DNA from: Plantimonas leprariae
GTDB lineage: Bacteria; Pseudomonadota; Alphaproteobacteria; Rhizobiales; Rhizobiaceae
Assembly: GCF_008802405.1 (NCBI RefSeq)
Contig: NZ_VZDO01000008.1
Coordinates: forward strand, 152,389 to 216,388
Direction of reading: 5' to 3'
DNA length: 64,000 bases
Below are positions 56,009 through 64,000 of this stretch, one piece after another. A model generated the notes under the pieces. That model did no database searches and was not told where the DNA came from. It saw only the letters and a program-made list of their open reading frames with translations. Each line of letters opens with the position of its first letter. Position 1 is the stretch's first letter. The translations under genes and the position numbers were made by a program.

Positions 56009-56680
56009 TCAGACGCCGATGCCGTAGCCGAGGTAGCGCATGGAGGAGACCGGGTCGTAGCCGAGGCGCATCTTCAGCTTCTTGCGCAGCTTCGAGATGT
56101 GGCTCTCGATGACGTTCTCTTCGACGTTCTCGTCGAACACGCCGTAGATGGCGCTGAAGAGCTGCTGCTTCGAAACGCGGCGGCCGCGGTTGCTGATCAG
56201 GTATTCGAGGATGCGGCGCTCGCGGCGCGGCAGCATCATCGCCTTGCCGCCCACTTCCGGGTCGCGGCCGTCGGAGAAGACGCAGATCTCGTCGACCACG
56301 GTGCGGCCGCGCTCGGAGCCGGCGTCGCGGCGGCGGATCGCGCCGACCCGGGCGAGGATTTCCTTGACGTGGACCGGCTTGGCGACGACGTCGTCGATGC
56401 CGGCGGCGAAGAGGTCGAGCGTCGAGTTCAGCGCGCGGGTCTCGGCCAGCGCGATCATCGGGGCGGCGGAGCGGTTCCGGACGAGGCGGGTGAAGCTGGA
56501 GCGCTCCGGGAAGTCGCCGAGCAGGAAGGCCTCGACCGCCGAGATGTCGGTCTCCGGCGCGGTCTCGACCCAGTCGCGGAACTCGGCGACGCCGAATCCG
56601 GCGGAGGAGACGCCTTCCTGGCCGAACAGGGACTGATATCCGCTCGTCACCAGCTCGCGATCGTCGACCACAATGATCAT
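56009..56680 (-). CDS. ftcR: Flagellar transcriptional regulator FtcR/Rem
   Basis: A 223-residue OmpR-type regulator. The receiver-like N-terminus MIIVVDDRELVTSGYQSLFG lacks the usual phosphorylation setting: the region around LLGDFPERSSF replaces the canonical Asp loop, though VAKPVHVKEI keeps the Lys. The C-terminal winged helix has LPRRERRILEYLISNRGRRV and ESHISKLRKKLKMRLGYDPV. In Sinorhizobium (Rem) and Brucella (FtcR) it activates flagellar genes. The ATG chosen has AGGTGG five bases upstream, preferred over a GTG three codons earlier. Monocistronic, with its own terminator. Confidence 0.92.
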   Translation of the reverse strand: MIIVVDDRELVTSGYQSLFGQEGVSSAGFGVAEFRDWVETAPETDISAVEAFLLGDFPERSSFTRLVRNRSAAPMIALAETRALNSTLDLFAAGIDDVVAKPVHVKEILARVGAIRRRDAGSERGRTVVDEICVFSDGRDPEVGGKAMMLPRRERRILEYLISNRGRRVSKQQLFSAIYGVFDENVEENVIESHISKLRKKLKMRLGYDPVSSMRYLGYGIGV

Positions 56681-57209
56681 CTGTCCCACCTGCGTTGTCG
56701 TCGGTTGCCGTGGGAATATTGATACCGAGTTAAGACGTTTGGCAGCTATCCCTAAAACTCATGATAGGGTTAACGAGAGGTTTCGAGCTTCGGCGAAAAG
56801 ATCAGAGAACTCATCGGTTTGCAGCGGCTTCTTCAGTCCGGGAAAAGTTTCGCGACGGGTTCGTGCAAGGCCGAAGCGGGTTGTTTGCCGGCTTGTCAAC
56901 CGGGCGTCGTTCGACGAGGCCTCGCTGTGGCCCGGAAGCATCGCTCGAACAAGGGAGGATCGAAGGCGGAACGAGAGATCGCGCGAGGCGGCGACGAACC
57001 CCGCTGCCGAAGCGGATCGCCCGACGATCTGCCGCCGGCGATCCGCAGAAACGGGCGCCCGAGCAGCATGAAGCGCAGGTGCTCGAAGCATTCGCACGAA
57101 CTCCGCCGGGTCCGGCTTCGGTTGAAGCGAGGCCGCGTCGGGCGCCGATCCGTTCAGCCTCGCGGCGGAGGCTAGCAGGCGGCGCGACGTGCGGTCCACC
57201 TGCAAGAAT
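56681..57209. other. Non-coding gap between fliK/motD and ftcR
   Basis: No frame here has the third-codon GC bias of neighbouring genes, and no recognisable domain appears in translated frames. The part nearest ftcR is AT-richer and holds TTAA motifs (56719-56733 and around 56771). In several rhizobia a lytic transglycosylase gene sits between motD and rem; nothing like it can be read here. Confidence 0.55.
56719..56733 (-). promoter_or_regulatory. TTAA-N7-TCAA motif upstream of ftcR
   Basis: On the minus strand TTAA, seven bases, TCAA, 39-53 bases before the chosen ATG. It differs by one base from the CtrA full site TTAA-N7-TTAA. Similar one- or two-mismatch sites precede fliF, the DUF1217 gene and the PilZ-like gene. 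Confidence 0.35.
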
Positions 57210-58622
57210 TCAGAGATAGACCGAACCGGTCTGCGGCTTGGTCCGCGCGGACGGCTCGCCGCGATCGCCGTGGTCGGCCTGCTGCCGGCGACCGTTCGAC
57301 GGCCGCTCCTCGCCCGACGACCGCCCGTCCGACGAGCGGCCGAAGCTCGAACCGCCGTCGGATGCCCGGCCGCCGCCATCCGTGCCGCCGGCCGCAGGGG
57401 TCGAAATCCCCTGTCCCATGTCGCGCGACACGATGGTGATCGCGGCGTCGTCCAGCGCGAAGCCGGCGTGCTCCAGGATCTTGCGGAGGCCGTGCCGGTC
57501 GCCCGCCAGCGCGGCGGCGGTCGAGGGCTCGCTCGCCGCGAGCTCCACCTGCAGGCGCCCGTCGACCAGCCGCATCGCCACGTCGACGCGCCCGAGATTC
57601 TGCGGCTCGAGCTGGATCGAGAGCGTCTTAAGCGCGGCGCCGCCCGCCGTCATCCGCAGCACCTGCTGCGTGCCGGCCGCCGATCGCGGGGCCTCCGATG
57701 CTCCCTTCGCGTCGGATGACGAGGCGAAGGCGTCGACGATATGCTCGGCGATCTGGGCGCTGACGATCTGCCCGGTCGACAAGCCCTTCGCCTGTGGCTC
57801 CACTCGCTCCACCACCGCATCCGCCGCTCTGCCGTGGGACGAAGCGTTCGCCATATGCATCCTGTCGGCCGCGCGCGAAGGCTGGCCTTCGCGCCTCGTC
57901 CCCTCGCCGCCGCCCTCCGGCTCGCTGTGCCCGCCGCCGGCCTGATCCGCGGCGATGCCGCTTGCGTCGACCTTCGCGTCCGCCGGAACGCCTTCGGCAC
58001 GGGTGTCGGTGGACTGCCCGCCGATACGCCGCAGCATGTCGGCGAAGGCCCGCTTCGGAGCCGCCGCCGGCTTTTCCACCGCAGCGGCCTCGACCGGGGT
58101 CGACGGCGCGTCTTCCACCAGCGTCGCGCCGTCGAGGCGCGGCTCGAAATGCGTTTCCATGCCGGTCACGCGTAGAGCTACACGCTTGCTCGTCTCGCCG
58201 GATCCCGTGCTGGGGTTCGCGAGGTCAGCGACGGTCGAGATGACGATGCGCTCCTGCAGCGCGCCATCTGGTGCGTCGTCCCCAGCCGTCTCCTCACCGC
58301 ACGCTTGCGGGCTCGACGCCTGCTGCTCGACCTGCGCGACCGCCGGCGTCATACCGAGGAGCCGACCGAGCAGCTCGGCGGGTGTCGGCAGGCCGCCCGA
58401 ACCGTCATCCTCCACGGCGTCCTTGGACGGCTCGACGTCGATCTCCTTGGTGTCTTTGCGCAGGCCGACGTCCTTCGCGCCGGTGCGCTTGCCGCCGTGC
58501 TTCTGCGCCGCGTCCTTCACGGCGATGCCGAAGTCCTCGCGCTTCGCCTCGGCGTCGGCGGGAGCCTGGGAACCGCCCGTCGCCTCGACCGAGAACAGCG
58601 CCGCGGCCATGGATACGTTCAT
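57210..58622 (-). CDS. fliK: Hook-length control protein FliK/MotD
   Basis: A 470-residue protein. A long, charged, low-complexity N-terminal region (1-305) is followed by the FliK C-terminal domain (about 310-400): LKTLSIQLEPQNLGRVDVAM, RLVDGRLQVELAASEPSTAA and LRKILEHAGFALDDAAITIV. The last 70 residues are Gly/Ser/Arg-rich and probably disordered. In rhizobia this gene was first called motD and later shown to set hook length. It overlaps motC by 4 bp. Confidence 0.9.
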   Translation of the reverse strand: MNVSMAAALFSVEATGGSQAPADAEAKREDFGIAVKDAAQKHGGKRTGAKDVGLRKDTKEIDVEPSKDAVEDDGSGGLPTPAELLGRLLGMTPAVAQVEQQASSPQACGEETAGDDAPDGALQERIVISTVADLANPSTGSGETSKRVALRVTGMETHFEPRLDGATLVEDAPSTPVEAAAVEKPAAAPKRAFADMLRRIGGQSTDTRAEGVPADAKVDASGIAADQAGGGHSEPEGGGEGTRREGQPSRAADRMHMANASSHGRAADAVVERVEPQAKGLSTGQIVSAQIAEHIVDAFASSSDAKGASEAPRSAAGTQQVLRMTAGGAALKTLSIQLEPQNLGRVDVAMRLVDGRLQVELAASEPSTAAALAGDRHGLRKILEHAGFALDDAAITIVSRDMGQGISTPAAGGTDGGGRASDGGSSFGRSSDGRSSGEERPSNGRRQQADHGDRGEPSARTKPQTGSVYL

Positions 58623-59998
58623 TTCGTTTCTCCGAGATCGCCTGCGACCGCGTCCAGAAGCTTCTGCGCCCGGTCGAGCACCGGCGAGGACGCCGCGTCG
58701 GCGGCGTCGAGCGGCGGCGGCTCGCCGGCATCGGGAGCCTGCATATGCGACAGCACGGTGTTCGCCGCGTCGAAGATATCGACGTCGGCGGGATGGAGCT
58801 GCGCCCGGTCGACGGTCCTCAACTCGTCGGCGGCCAGCGCCCCGTCCGGCGCGGCGAGACCCGCCGCGGCGGCATAGAGGTTGCCGCGCTGCACATCCTC
58901 GCCGCCCGCGCCATCGATCTTCAGCGCTTCCGCCCCGGCCAGCCGGGCGAGTTCGAGCTTGCCCGCGACCAGCGAGCGGCGGCTGACGGCGAGCAGGAGC
59001 TCGCGTTTGCCGGCGGGATCCAGCCGAACCGTGATGTCGAGCATGCTCGCGAGCGACGCTGCGGGATCCGTCGCCGGCCGCTCGGAAAAGACCATGGCGA
59101 AGCGCGCCAGGAAATTGCCGACATAGGACGAGCGCGAGAAGCGATCGAAATACTGCCGGGCGAGGTCGTCGGCCTTGCCGGGATCGCCCTGCTTCTCGGC
59201 GAGAACGACCTCTAGGCGCAGCGCGGCCTCCTCCACCAGCCCGCCCGGCGCCAGCAGCCGCGCCTGGTCGAGATGGGCGAGAGCCTCCGCCGGCCGGTCC
59301 TGCTGCTCGACCTGCCCGAGAACTAGGCTGATCTGCGCCGCCATTCCGGGCTCGACGCTCTTCAGGTCGATCGGCGAAAGCAGCTTTCCGGCCTTCGGCA
59401 GGTCGTTGACGACATAGGCCAGCGCGCCTTCCGCGATGGGCTTCGTCGTCTCGTCGAAGGCTCCGGCCGCGACCAGCCGGCGCAGCACCTCCGGCGGACC
59501 GCCGGAAAGCGCGAAGAGGATCGCCGCGCGCCGATTGCGCGGATCGGTCCAGATCGACGGATCGGCCTCGACGAAGGCGGGACCGAAGCGGCGCAGCAGC
59601 ATCGCCTGCACGCGGATCGCCCGCCCGTTCCCCCGCGCCACCTGATCCTGCAGGAACTGCAGCGTCCGGATGATGTCGAAGGGCATCGGCGAGCGGGTCG
59701 GCGCGACCGGCGCAGCGGCGTGCTCGGCTTCCGGCTCGGCCGGAGCGGCCGGCGCGTCGTCATGCGAGGTCGCGGTCTCGGACTTCGCCTCGCCCGGCTG
59801 TCCGGCGCTCGGAGCGACGCTGCCGACCGTCTCGGCGGAAACGGCGGGCGCGGCGACCGGCTCCGGCGTCGGCCCGACCTCGAAGGTCGCGGCCACGACG
59901 ACCGGCGGCGCGCCGACGGCGTCCACCGCGAAGGCGGTGCTGCACGCGGCGGCGGCCGTGAGGAGGCCGCCCGCGCACCTTGCGAGGATGGACGTCAT
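58619..59998 (-). CDS. motC: Periplasmic motility protein MotC
   Basis: A 459-residue protein. The signal peptide (TSILARCAGGLLTAAAACST) is followed by an Ala/Pro-rich linker and the MotC body: PFDIIRTLQFLQDQVARGNG, AMLLRRFGPAFVEADPSIWT, YFDRFSRSSYVGNFLARFAM. MotC is specific to rhizobial-type motors, where it binds periplasmic MotB. The gene overlaps both motB and fliK by 4 bp. Confidence 0.93.
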   Translation of the reverse strand: MTSILARCAGGLLTAAAACSTAFAVDAVGAPPVVVAATFEVGPTPEPVAAPAVSAETVGSVAPSAGQPGEAKSETATSHDDAPAAPAEPEAEHAAAPVAPTRSPMPFDIIRTLQFLQDQVARGNGRAIRVQAMLLRRFGPAFVEADPSIWTDPRNRRAAILFALSGGPPEVLRRLVAAGAFDETTKPIAEGALAYVVNDLPKAGKLLSPIDLKSVEPGMAAQISLVLGQVEQQDRPAEALAHLDQARLLAPGGLVEEAALRLEVVLAEKQGDPGKADDLARQYFDRFSRSSYVGNFLARFAMVFSERPATDPAASLASMLDITVRLDPAGKRELLLAVSRRSLVAGKLELARLAGAEALKIDGAGGEDVQRGNLYAAAAGLAAPDGALAADELRTVDRAQLHPADVDIFDAANTVLSHMQAPDAGEPPPLDAADAASSPVLDRAQKLLDAVAGDLGETK

Positions 59999-61128
59999 GC
60001 GGCCGGCTCTTTGAGGAAGATCTCGATGCGGCGGTTGGCGGCGGCCTCGGGATCGGACGGGATCTTCGGATCGCGGTCGGCGACCCCTTCGATGCCCGAC
60101 ACCCGCTTTTCGTCCATGCCGCCGCGCACGAGCATATAGTAGACGAACTGCGCCCGGGCGGCCGAAAGCCGCCAGTTGTCGTATTCGGCACCGCGATAGG
60201 GCCGCGCGTCGGTATGACCGCGGATCGAGATCGAGCCCGGCTTCCCGGCGAGAATCTTGCCGATGCTTTCCACCAGGGCCAGAGCCTCGGCGGTCGGCTT
60301 CGCCGAGCCGATCTCGAACATGCCGCCCGCGATGTTGTCGGCGAGCGAGATCGTCACGCTGCCGTTGCCGGCCTTCACCTCGATGCCGGAAGCGGCGCCG
60401 GGCGACGCCGCGTTCGCGGCCTTGGAGATTTCCTCGCCGAGCTTAGCGGCCGCGGCTTCCGCCGGATTGGCCGGCGAAGCCTTGTCGCCGGCCGGCGTCG
60501 TTACTTCCGTCTTCGGCAGGGAGGCCATCTCCTTGGGCGCCAGTTCGGCCGGCGGCAGGGGCGTCCCGTCCGCGGCCTTCGCCACGGCGTTCGGCTCGAG
60601 CTGCCAGGATGTCGGGTCGAACGGGTCGCGATAGGCCTCGCCGCCGTTCAGGCCCGGCAGGCCGGAACCGTTCGGCACGCCGGTGTCGCCCTGCTTGGGT
60701 CCGTTGCCGCCTTCCGCCGCGATCTCGGCGAGAACGGCGTAGGGGTCGCGGAACAGCGCCTGCTCCTCGCCCCCGAGCGCCGTGCCGCTCACCGGCTTGT
60801 TCTCGTTGCTCTCGCCGGCTTCCGCCTTGCCCTGCCCTTTCTCCGGACCGGAGCCGACGTTCTCGGCCTTGTCCTGCAAGCCGGCATTCGCCGGCGAGGT
60901 GGAGTTGAGCTGGATCGGGTTGAAGTATTGCGCGACCTTCTTCTTCGTCGCGTCGTCCGAGGCGTTGGTCAGCCACATCACCAGGAAGAACGCCATCATC
61001 GCCGTCATGAAGTCGGCGAAGGCGATCTTCCAGGCGCCGCCGTGGTGGCCCTCGTCGGCGTCGTAGTTGCGCTTGACGATGATGATCTGGCTGGCCGGAA
61101 CGTGCTCGACGTTTGCGGTGGAGCTCAC
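59995..61128 (-). CDS. motB: Flagellar stator protein MotB
   Basis: A 377-residue protein. The N-terminal SQIIIVKRNYDADEGHHGGA precedes a single TM with the proton-carrying Asp (WKIAFADFMTAMMAFFLVMW). A long periplasmic linker follows (about 80-245, Pro/Ala/Glu-rich), then the OmpA-like peptidoglycan-binding domain (ISIRGHTDARPYRGAEYDNW, RLSAARAQFVYYMLV, AANRRIEIFL). The GTG start overlaps the previous stop (GTGA) and has GGAGGAGG seven bases upstream; an ATG ten codons earlier is less likely. motA is not in the window. Confidence 0.95.
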   Translation of the reverse strand: MSSTANVEHVPASQIIIVKRNYDADEGHHGGAWKIAFADFMTAMMAFFLVMWLTNASDDATKKKVAQYFNPIQLNSTSPANAGLQDKAENVGSGPEKGQGKAEAGESNENKPVSGTALGGEEQALFRDPYAVLAEIAAEGGNGPKQGDTGVPNGSGLPGLNGGEAYRDPFDPTSWQLEPNAVAKAADGTPLPPAELAPKEMASLPKTEVTTPAGDKASPANPAEAAAAKLGEEISKAANAASPGAASGIEVKAGNGSVTISLADNIAGGMFEIGSAKPTAEALALVESIGKILAGKPGSISIRGHTDARPYRGAEYDNWRLSAARAQFVYYMLVRGGMDEKRVSGIEGVADRDPKIPSDPEAAANRRIEIFLKEPAA

Positions 61129-61955
61129 GAGAGCGCCTCCTCCAGCGCCGAACGCCACGACGACAGGCGGCTTTCGATCACGGTCGCGTCCGCATCGATC
61201 CTGACGTCGGTCTTCTCGTCGTCGGGCGCGAAGGACACGAGGCCCGCGTCGTCGCCGAGCTTGGCTTCGAGCGCTTCGAGAAGATCGGCCGGACCGGAGG
61301 CCGCAATGCGATACGCGCCGCCGTCGAGCGCGATCGTGCGCACCGCGCCGACGATCTCGTCGACGGTCTGGCGGCGGCGCACGTCGAGCGCCAGCGGACG
61401 CAGCACGTTGCCGACCGAGAGCTTCACCGTCTCCTCCAGGATCGCCATCTGCAGGATCAGGAGATCGGCGAGCCGGTCGGCCTGTTCCGTCGTCCAGCGC
61501 TCGCGGGATGCCGTCAAGGCGCCCGAATGCTCCTCGGCGAGCTCGCCGCGAAGGGTTTCGAGCCTCGACGCCAGATCGGCTTCCGCCGCTTCGCGCGCCA
61601 TCGCGAGGCCCGCCTCCATGCCCTCGTTTCGGGCGGCTTCGACCGCCGCGGCGAGCGCCGCCTCATGCTCGGCCCGGTCCGCTTCGCGTCCGGCGCGCTC
61701 GGCTTCGAACTCGCGCAAGGGAACGCGCGGTTCGGTGACGAGGCGAGGCGACACCGCCGCCACTGGAACCGGGGCCGCGGCCGGGGCTGCCTTCGCCGGC
61801 ACGGCGGGTGCGGCCGGCTTCGGGATGACCTTCAGCGGCCGGGTCTTGCTGGCCGATGAAGACTGGGCGATCTGCGCCTTGCGGGCCGCGAGGGCCATCA
61901 GCGGCGTGAAGTCGTCGCCGGTGCCGTTCGCGAGAAACTGGGAAAGGGGGATCAT
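61125..61955 (-). CDS. FliH-like flagellar export regulator
   Basis: A 276-residue protein. An Ala/Pro-rich N-terminus (about 1-80) is followed by a long Glu/Arg/Ala-rich helix (AERAGREADRAEHEAALAAA onward, about 85-160) and a C-terminal globular domain with IVGAVRTIALDGGAYRIAAS and IDADATVIESRLSSWRSALE. This is the architecture of FliH/YscL, which binds the ATPase FliI. It sits between fliF and motB and is coupled to motB. fliI is not in the window. Confidence 0.75.
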   Translation of the reverse strand: MIPLSQFLANGTGDDFTPLMALAARKAQIAQSSSASKTRPLKVIPKPAAPAVPAKAAPAAAPVPVAAVSPRLVTEPRVPLREFEAERAGREADRAEHEAALAAAVEAARNEGMEAGLAMAREAAEADLASRLETLRGELAEEHSGALTASRERWTTEQADRLADLLILQMAILEETVKLSVGNVLRPLALDVRRRQTVDEIVGAVRTIALDGGAYRIAASGPADLLEALEAKLGDDAGLVSFAPDDEKTDVRIDADATVIESRLSSWRSALEEALS

Positions 61956-61958
61956 CGC

Positions 61959-63644
61959 TTAGGCCGCTTCTTTCTGATGGATCCAGTTGCGCAGGATCGA
62001 GGCCGCCTGCGCTTCGTCGAAGTCGACGAGTTTCTCGAGGCGCGCCTGCGGCGAGTTCGCCTGGCTGCGCGTCAGGTCTTCGAGGAGTTCGGCGTCCATG
62101 CCGGAGCCCGGCTCGCCGAAGCCCAGCGCACCGCCGAAACCGCCCGCCGAGAAGTCGCCGAGCCCGCCTCCGCCGAACTCGCCCATGCCGGCATTGGCGA
62201 GTTCGATGCTGCCCGCGTCGCCTGCGCCGTCCTTCGCACCGACGATGGTGCGGATCGCCGGCTTCAAGCCGAACCAGATGAGCAGCACCGCGACGACGAG
62301 GATGGTCAGCGCGTTGATCAGCGTGCCCGACTGGCGCATCAGCATGTCGCCGAGGCCCAGCGGCGCGACGGGCTCCATCGAGTCGCCGTTGGCGGCGAAG
62401 TCGACGGCGGTGACCTCGATCTGGTCGCCGCGGCTGTCGGAGAAGCCGGCGGCCGAGGCGACGAGCGCCTTCACCTGCGCCAGCGCCGCGTCGACCTTCT
62501 CCGGCGTGGCGTCGGCGCCGATCGAGTCGGTCAGGCGCTTGCGGTTGACGACGACCGCGACTGACAGGCGCTTCACGTCGTAGCCATCGGAAACGGTCTG
62601 CGTGGTGGTCTCGTTGATCTCGTAGTTGGTCAGCTCTTCGCGGCGGTCCTTCGCTTCCGAGGATTCGTTGCCGCTCGCCGGCGTCGCGTCGGCCTGCTGC
62701 GGCAGGTTCTGCTCGACGGTGGTGGTCTTGTCGGCCTGCTTGTCGTTGCTCTGGCCGGTCTCGCGGACGGTGCGCGTCGAACGCTCGACGCGCCCTTCCG
62801 GGTCGAACTTGCGCGAGTTCACGCTGCGGCGGTCGGTGTCGAGCTTGGCGACGACGCTGGACTGGAAGTTGCCGATGCCGAGATAGGGCGCGAGGGTGCG
62901 GCGGATCGAATCCTCGATCGAGCGGGAAACGACGCCTTCCATGCCGAGCTGCTTGGTCGAGGAGGCGGAGGCACCGTCGTCGCCGGACGCGAGCAGCGTG
63001 CCGTCGGTGTTCAGCACCGTGACCTCGTCCGGGCTCATCTGCGGAATGGCGGACGCGACGAGGTGGCGGATGGCGTCGGCGGAGCGGAAGGCTTCGGCGT
63101 TGTCGGTGCGGATGACGACGCTGGCGGACGGCTTCTGCGTCTCGCGCCGGAACGTGCCGGGCTCGGGCAGGACGATGTGGACGCGCGCGGCGCGCACGTC
63201 CTTCAGGGTCTGGATCGTGCGGGCGAGTTCGCCCTCCATCGCGCGGACGCGGGTCACTTCCTGCATGAAGGAGGTGAGGCCCATCGAGCCGAGCTGGTCG
63301 AAGAGCTCGTAGCCCGCCCCTTCCGAGCGCGGCAGGCCCTTCTCGGCCAGCAGCATCCGGGCCGAGGCGGTGGCCGAGAACGGGGTGGAAACGGTGTCGC
63401 CCTTGGCGTTGACGTCGAAGGTGATGCCCGCCTCGGTCAGTTCCGCGCCGATGCGCGTCACGTCCTGCCGGTCGAGGCCGGTGTAGAGCACTTCCATCGA
63501 CGGTCGGCTCAGCGACCAGGCGCCGAGACCGACCAATGCCACCACGAGCGTGCCGATGATCGCCATCGCGCCCAGCTTGCGCGGGCCGAGGGCCTTCAGG
63601 TTTTCGAGGATTTGCCGGGCCTTGTCGCCCGTGAGAATCGCCAT
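61959..63644 (-). CDS. fliF: Flagellar MS-ring protein FliF
   Basis: A 561-residue protein. TM1 is around KLGAMAIIGTLVVALVGLGA, and the periplasmic ring-building motifs include YTGLDRQDVTRIGAELTEAG, GYELFDQLGSMGLTSFMQEV, TRVRAMEGELARTIQTLKDV and RAARVHIVLPE. TM2 is around INALTILVVAVLLIWFGLK, and the C-terminus (FDEAQAASILRNWIHQKEAA) binds FliG. The start is the ATG before AILTGDKARQILENL; the frame is open 57 codons further upstream but without FliF features. A TTAA-N7-TGAA motif lies about 73 bases upstream. Confidence 0.95.
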   Translation of the reverse strand: MAILTGDKARQILENLKALGPRKLGAMAIIGTLVVALVGLGAWSLSRPSMEVLYTGLDRQDVTRIGAELTEAGITFDVNAKGDTVSTPFSATASARMLLAEKGLPRSEGAGYELFDQLGSMGLTSFMQEVTRVRAMEGELARTIQTLKDVRAARVHIVLPEPGTFRRETQKPSASVVIRTDNAEAFRSADAIRHLVASAIPQMSPDEVTVLNTDGTLLASGDDGASASSTKQLGMEGVVSRSIEDSIRRTLAPYLGIGNFQSSVVAKLDTDRRSVNSRKFDPEGRVERSTRTVRETGQSNDKQADKTTTVEQNLPQQADATPASGNESSEAKDRREELTNYEINETTTQTVSDGYDVKRLSVAVVVNRKRLTDSIGADATPEKVDAALAQVKALVASAAGFSDSRGDQIEVTAVDFAANGDSMEPVAPLGLGDMLMRQSGTLINALTILVVAVLLIWFGLKPAIRTIVGAKDGAGDAGSIELANAGMGEFGGGGLGDFSAGGFGGALGFGEPGSGMDAELLEDLTRSQANSPQARLEKLVDFDEAQAASILRNWIHQKEAA

Positions 63645-63716
63645 TTCACCGCCTGCCGATGCACGCTCCGCAACGTCCGGAATGTGGTCGGCCAAGCTTG
63701 CGCGGATGTGATGGCG

Positions 63717-63731
63717 TTCACTGATCGTTAA
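63717..63731 (-). promoter_or_regulatory. TTAA-N7-TGAA motif upstream of fliF
   Basis: On the minus strand TTAA, seven bases, TGAA, one base from a full CtrA-type site, 73-87 bases before the fliF start. Directly 5' of it on the minus strand, AGGAGG-TTG-CCTCCT (63745-63731) forms a perfect 6-bp hairpin. Confidence 0.35.
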
Positions 63732-63773
63732 GGAGGCAACCTCCTGAAATTTAGGGGTATGCCAACGCCAAGA

Positions 63774-63803
63774 CGCCCCCGGATCGCTGTCGATCCGAGG
63801 GCG
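63774..63803 (-). terminator. Probable terminator of the flagellin gene
   Basis: A 13-bp stem with one G-U pair in the minus transcript (GCGCCCTCGGATCG / CGATCCGGGGGCG) and a 4-base loop, about 70 bases after the flagellin stop. The U tract (TCTTGGCGTTGG) is weak. Confidence 0.6.
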
Positions 63804-63874
63804 CCTGGAGGTCAAGAGCGCGGCGAACTCCGTTACACTCGCCGCGAGCCTGAATGGCGTATCGCTTGCCGGTC

Positions 63875-64000
63875 TTAGCTGCGGAACAGGGAGAGGATGC
63901 TCTGCGCCGCCTGGTTGGCGATGGAGAGCGACTGGACGCCGAGCTGCTGCTTGACCTGCAGGGCCTGCAGCTTGGTGGACTCTTCCGACATGTCGGCGTC
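63875..64000 (-). CDS. Flagellin, C-terminal end (partial)
   Basis: The last 41 codons only; the gene continues past the window end. [20 protein letters not shown], then [20 protein letters not shown], ending in S, is the conserved C-terminal D0 helix of rhizobial flagellins. Placed upstream of fliF on the same strand, with its own likely terminator. Alphaproteobacteria often carry several flagellin genes in a row here; others may lie beyond the window. Confidence 0.95.
   Translation of the reverse strand, partial: DADMSEESTKLQALQVKQQLGVQSLSIANQAAQSILSLFRS

Overview
The window is high-GC DNA from an alphaproteobacterium, most likely of the order Hyphomicrobiales (Rhizobiales). Four things point there: a flagellar cluster with the rhizobial-type set motC, flaF, flbT and ftcR/rem; a PhyR-NepR-EcfG general stress locus; a short PutA without a DNA-binding domain, divergent from an Lrp-type PutR; and a choXWV choline transporter. 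Genus is not resolved. Genes are tightly packed, with many 4-bp ATGA/GTGA overlaps. Most long open frames on opposite strands are GC artefacts and were left out.

Region 1 (1-8.6 kb): the end of a probable SPFH/band-7 gene with its NfeD partner, an exported hypothetical protein, an ICMT/MddA-like membrane methyltransferase, a CSS-EAL c-di-GMP phosphodiesterase, formate-THF ligase (fhs) with a structured leader touching its Shine-Dalgarno, and a secreted RTX polysaccharide-lyase-like protein. Region 2 (8.6-22 kb): proline catabolism (putA/putR), choline uptake (choXWV), a DUF4239 membrane protein and a dipeptide ABC operon (dppABCDF) with strong hairpins between dppA and dppB. Region 3 (22-25 kb): Mrp/ApbC Fe-S carrier ATPase, a HugZ-like protein and three small envelope proteins, two of which share a C-terminal Cys motif.

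Region 4 (25-33 kb): an HWE histidine kinase preceded by a perfect sigma-EcfG promoter, then phyR, nepR and ecfG, followed by a run of small membrane or stress-like proteins, a lipid kinase, a DUF1328 protein and a triple PRC-barrel exported protein. Region 5 (33-41.3 kb): an RND efflux pair, the ABC-F ATPase Uup, a RhlE-type DEAD-box helicase and a polyhydroxyalkanoic-acid-system protein.

Region 6 (41.3-64 kb): a flagellar cluster, almost all on the minus strand. In transcription order it holds the end of a flagellin gene, fliF, a fliH-like gene, motB, motC, fliK/motD, a roughly 520-bp non-coding gap, ftcR, then flgE, flgK, flgL, flaF, flbT, flgD, fliQ, terminator, flhA, fliR, a FliJ-like coiled coil, a rod-binding FlgJ-like protein, a FlgN-like protein, an exported protein, a six-repeat DUF1217 protein, and a divergently arranged PilZ-like protein and membrane protein. 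FtcR probably activates the cluster. EAL and PilZ proteins suggest c-di-GMP input to motility. A TTAA-N7-xxAA motif recurs upstream of ftcR, fliF, the DUF1217 gene and the PilZ-like gene.
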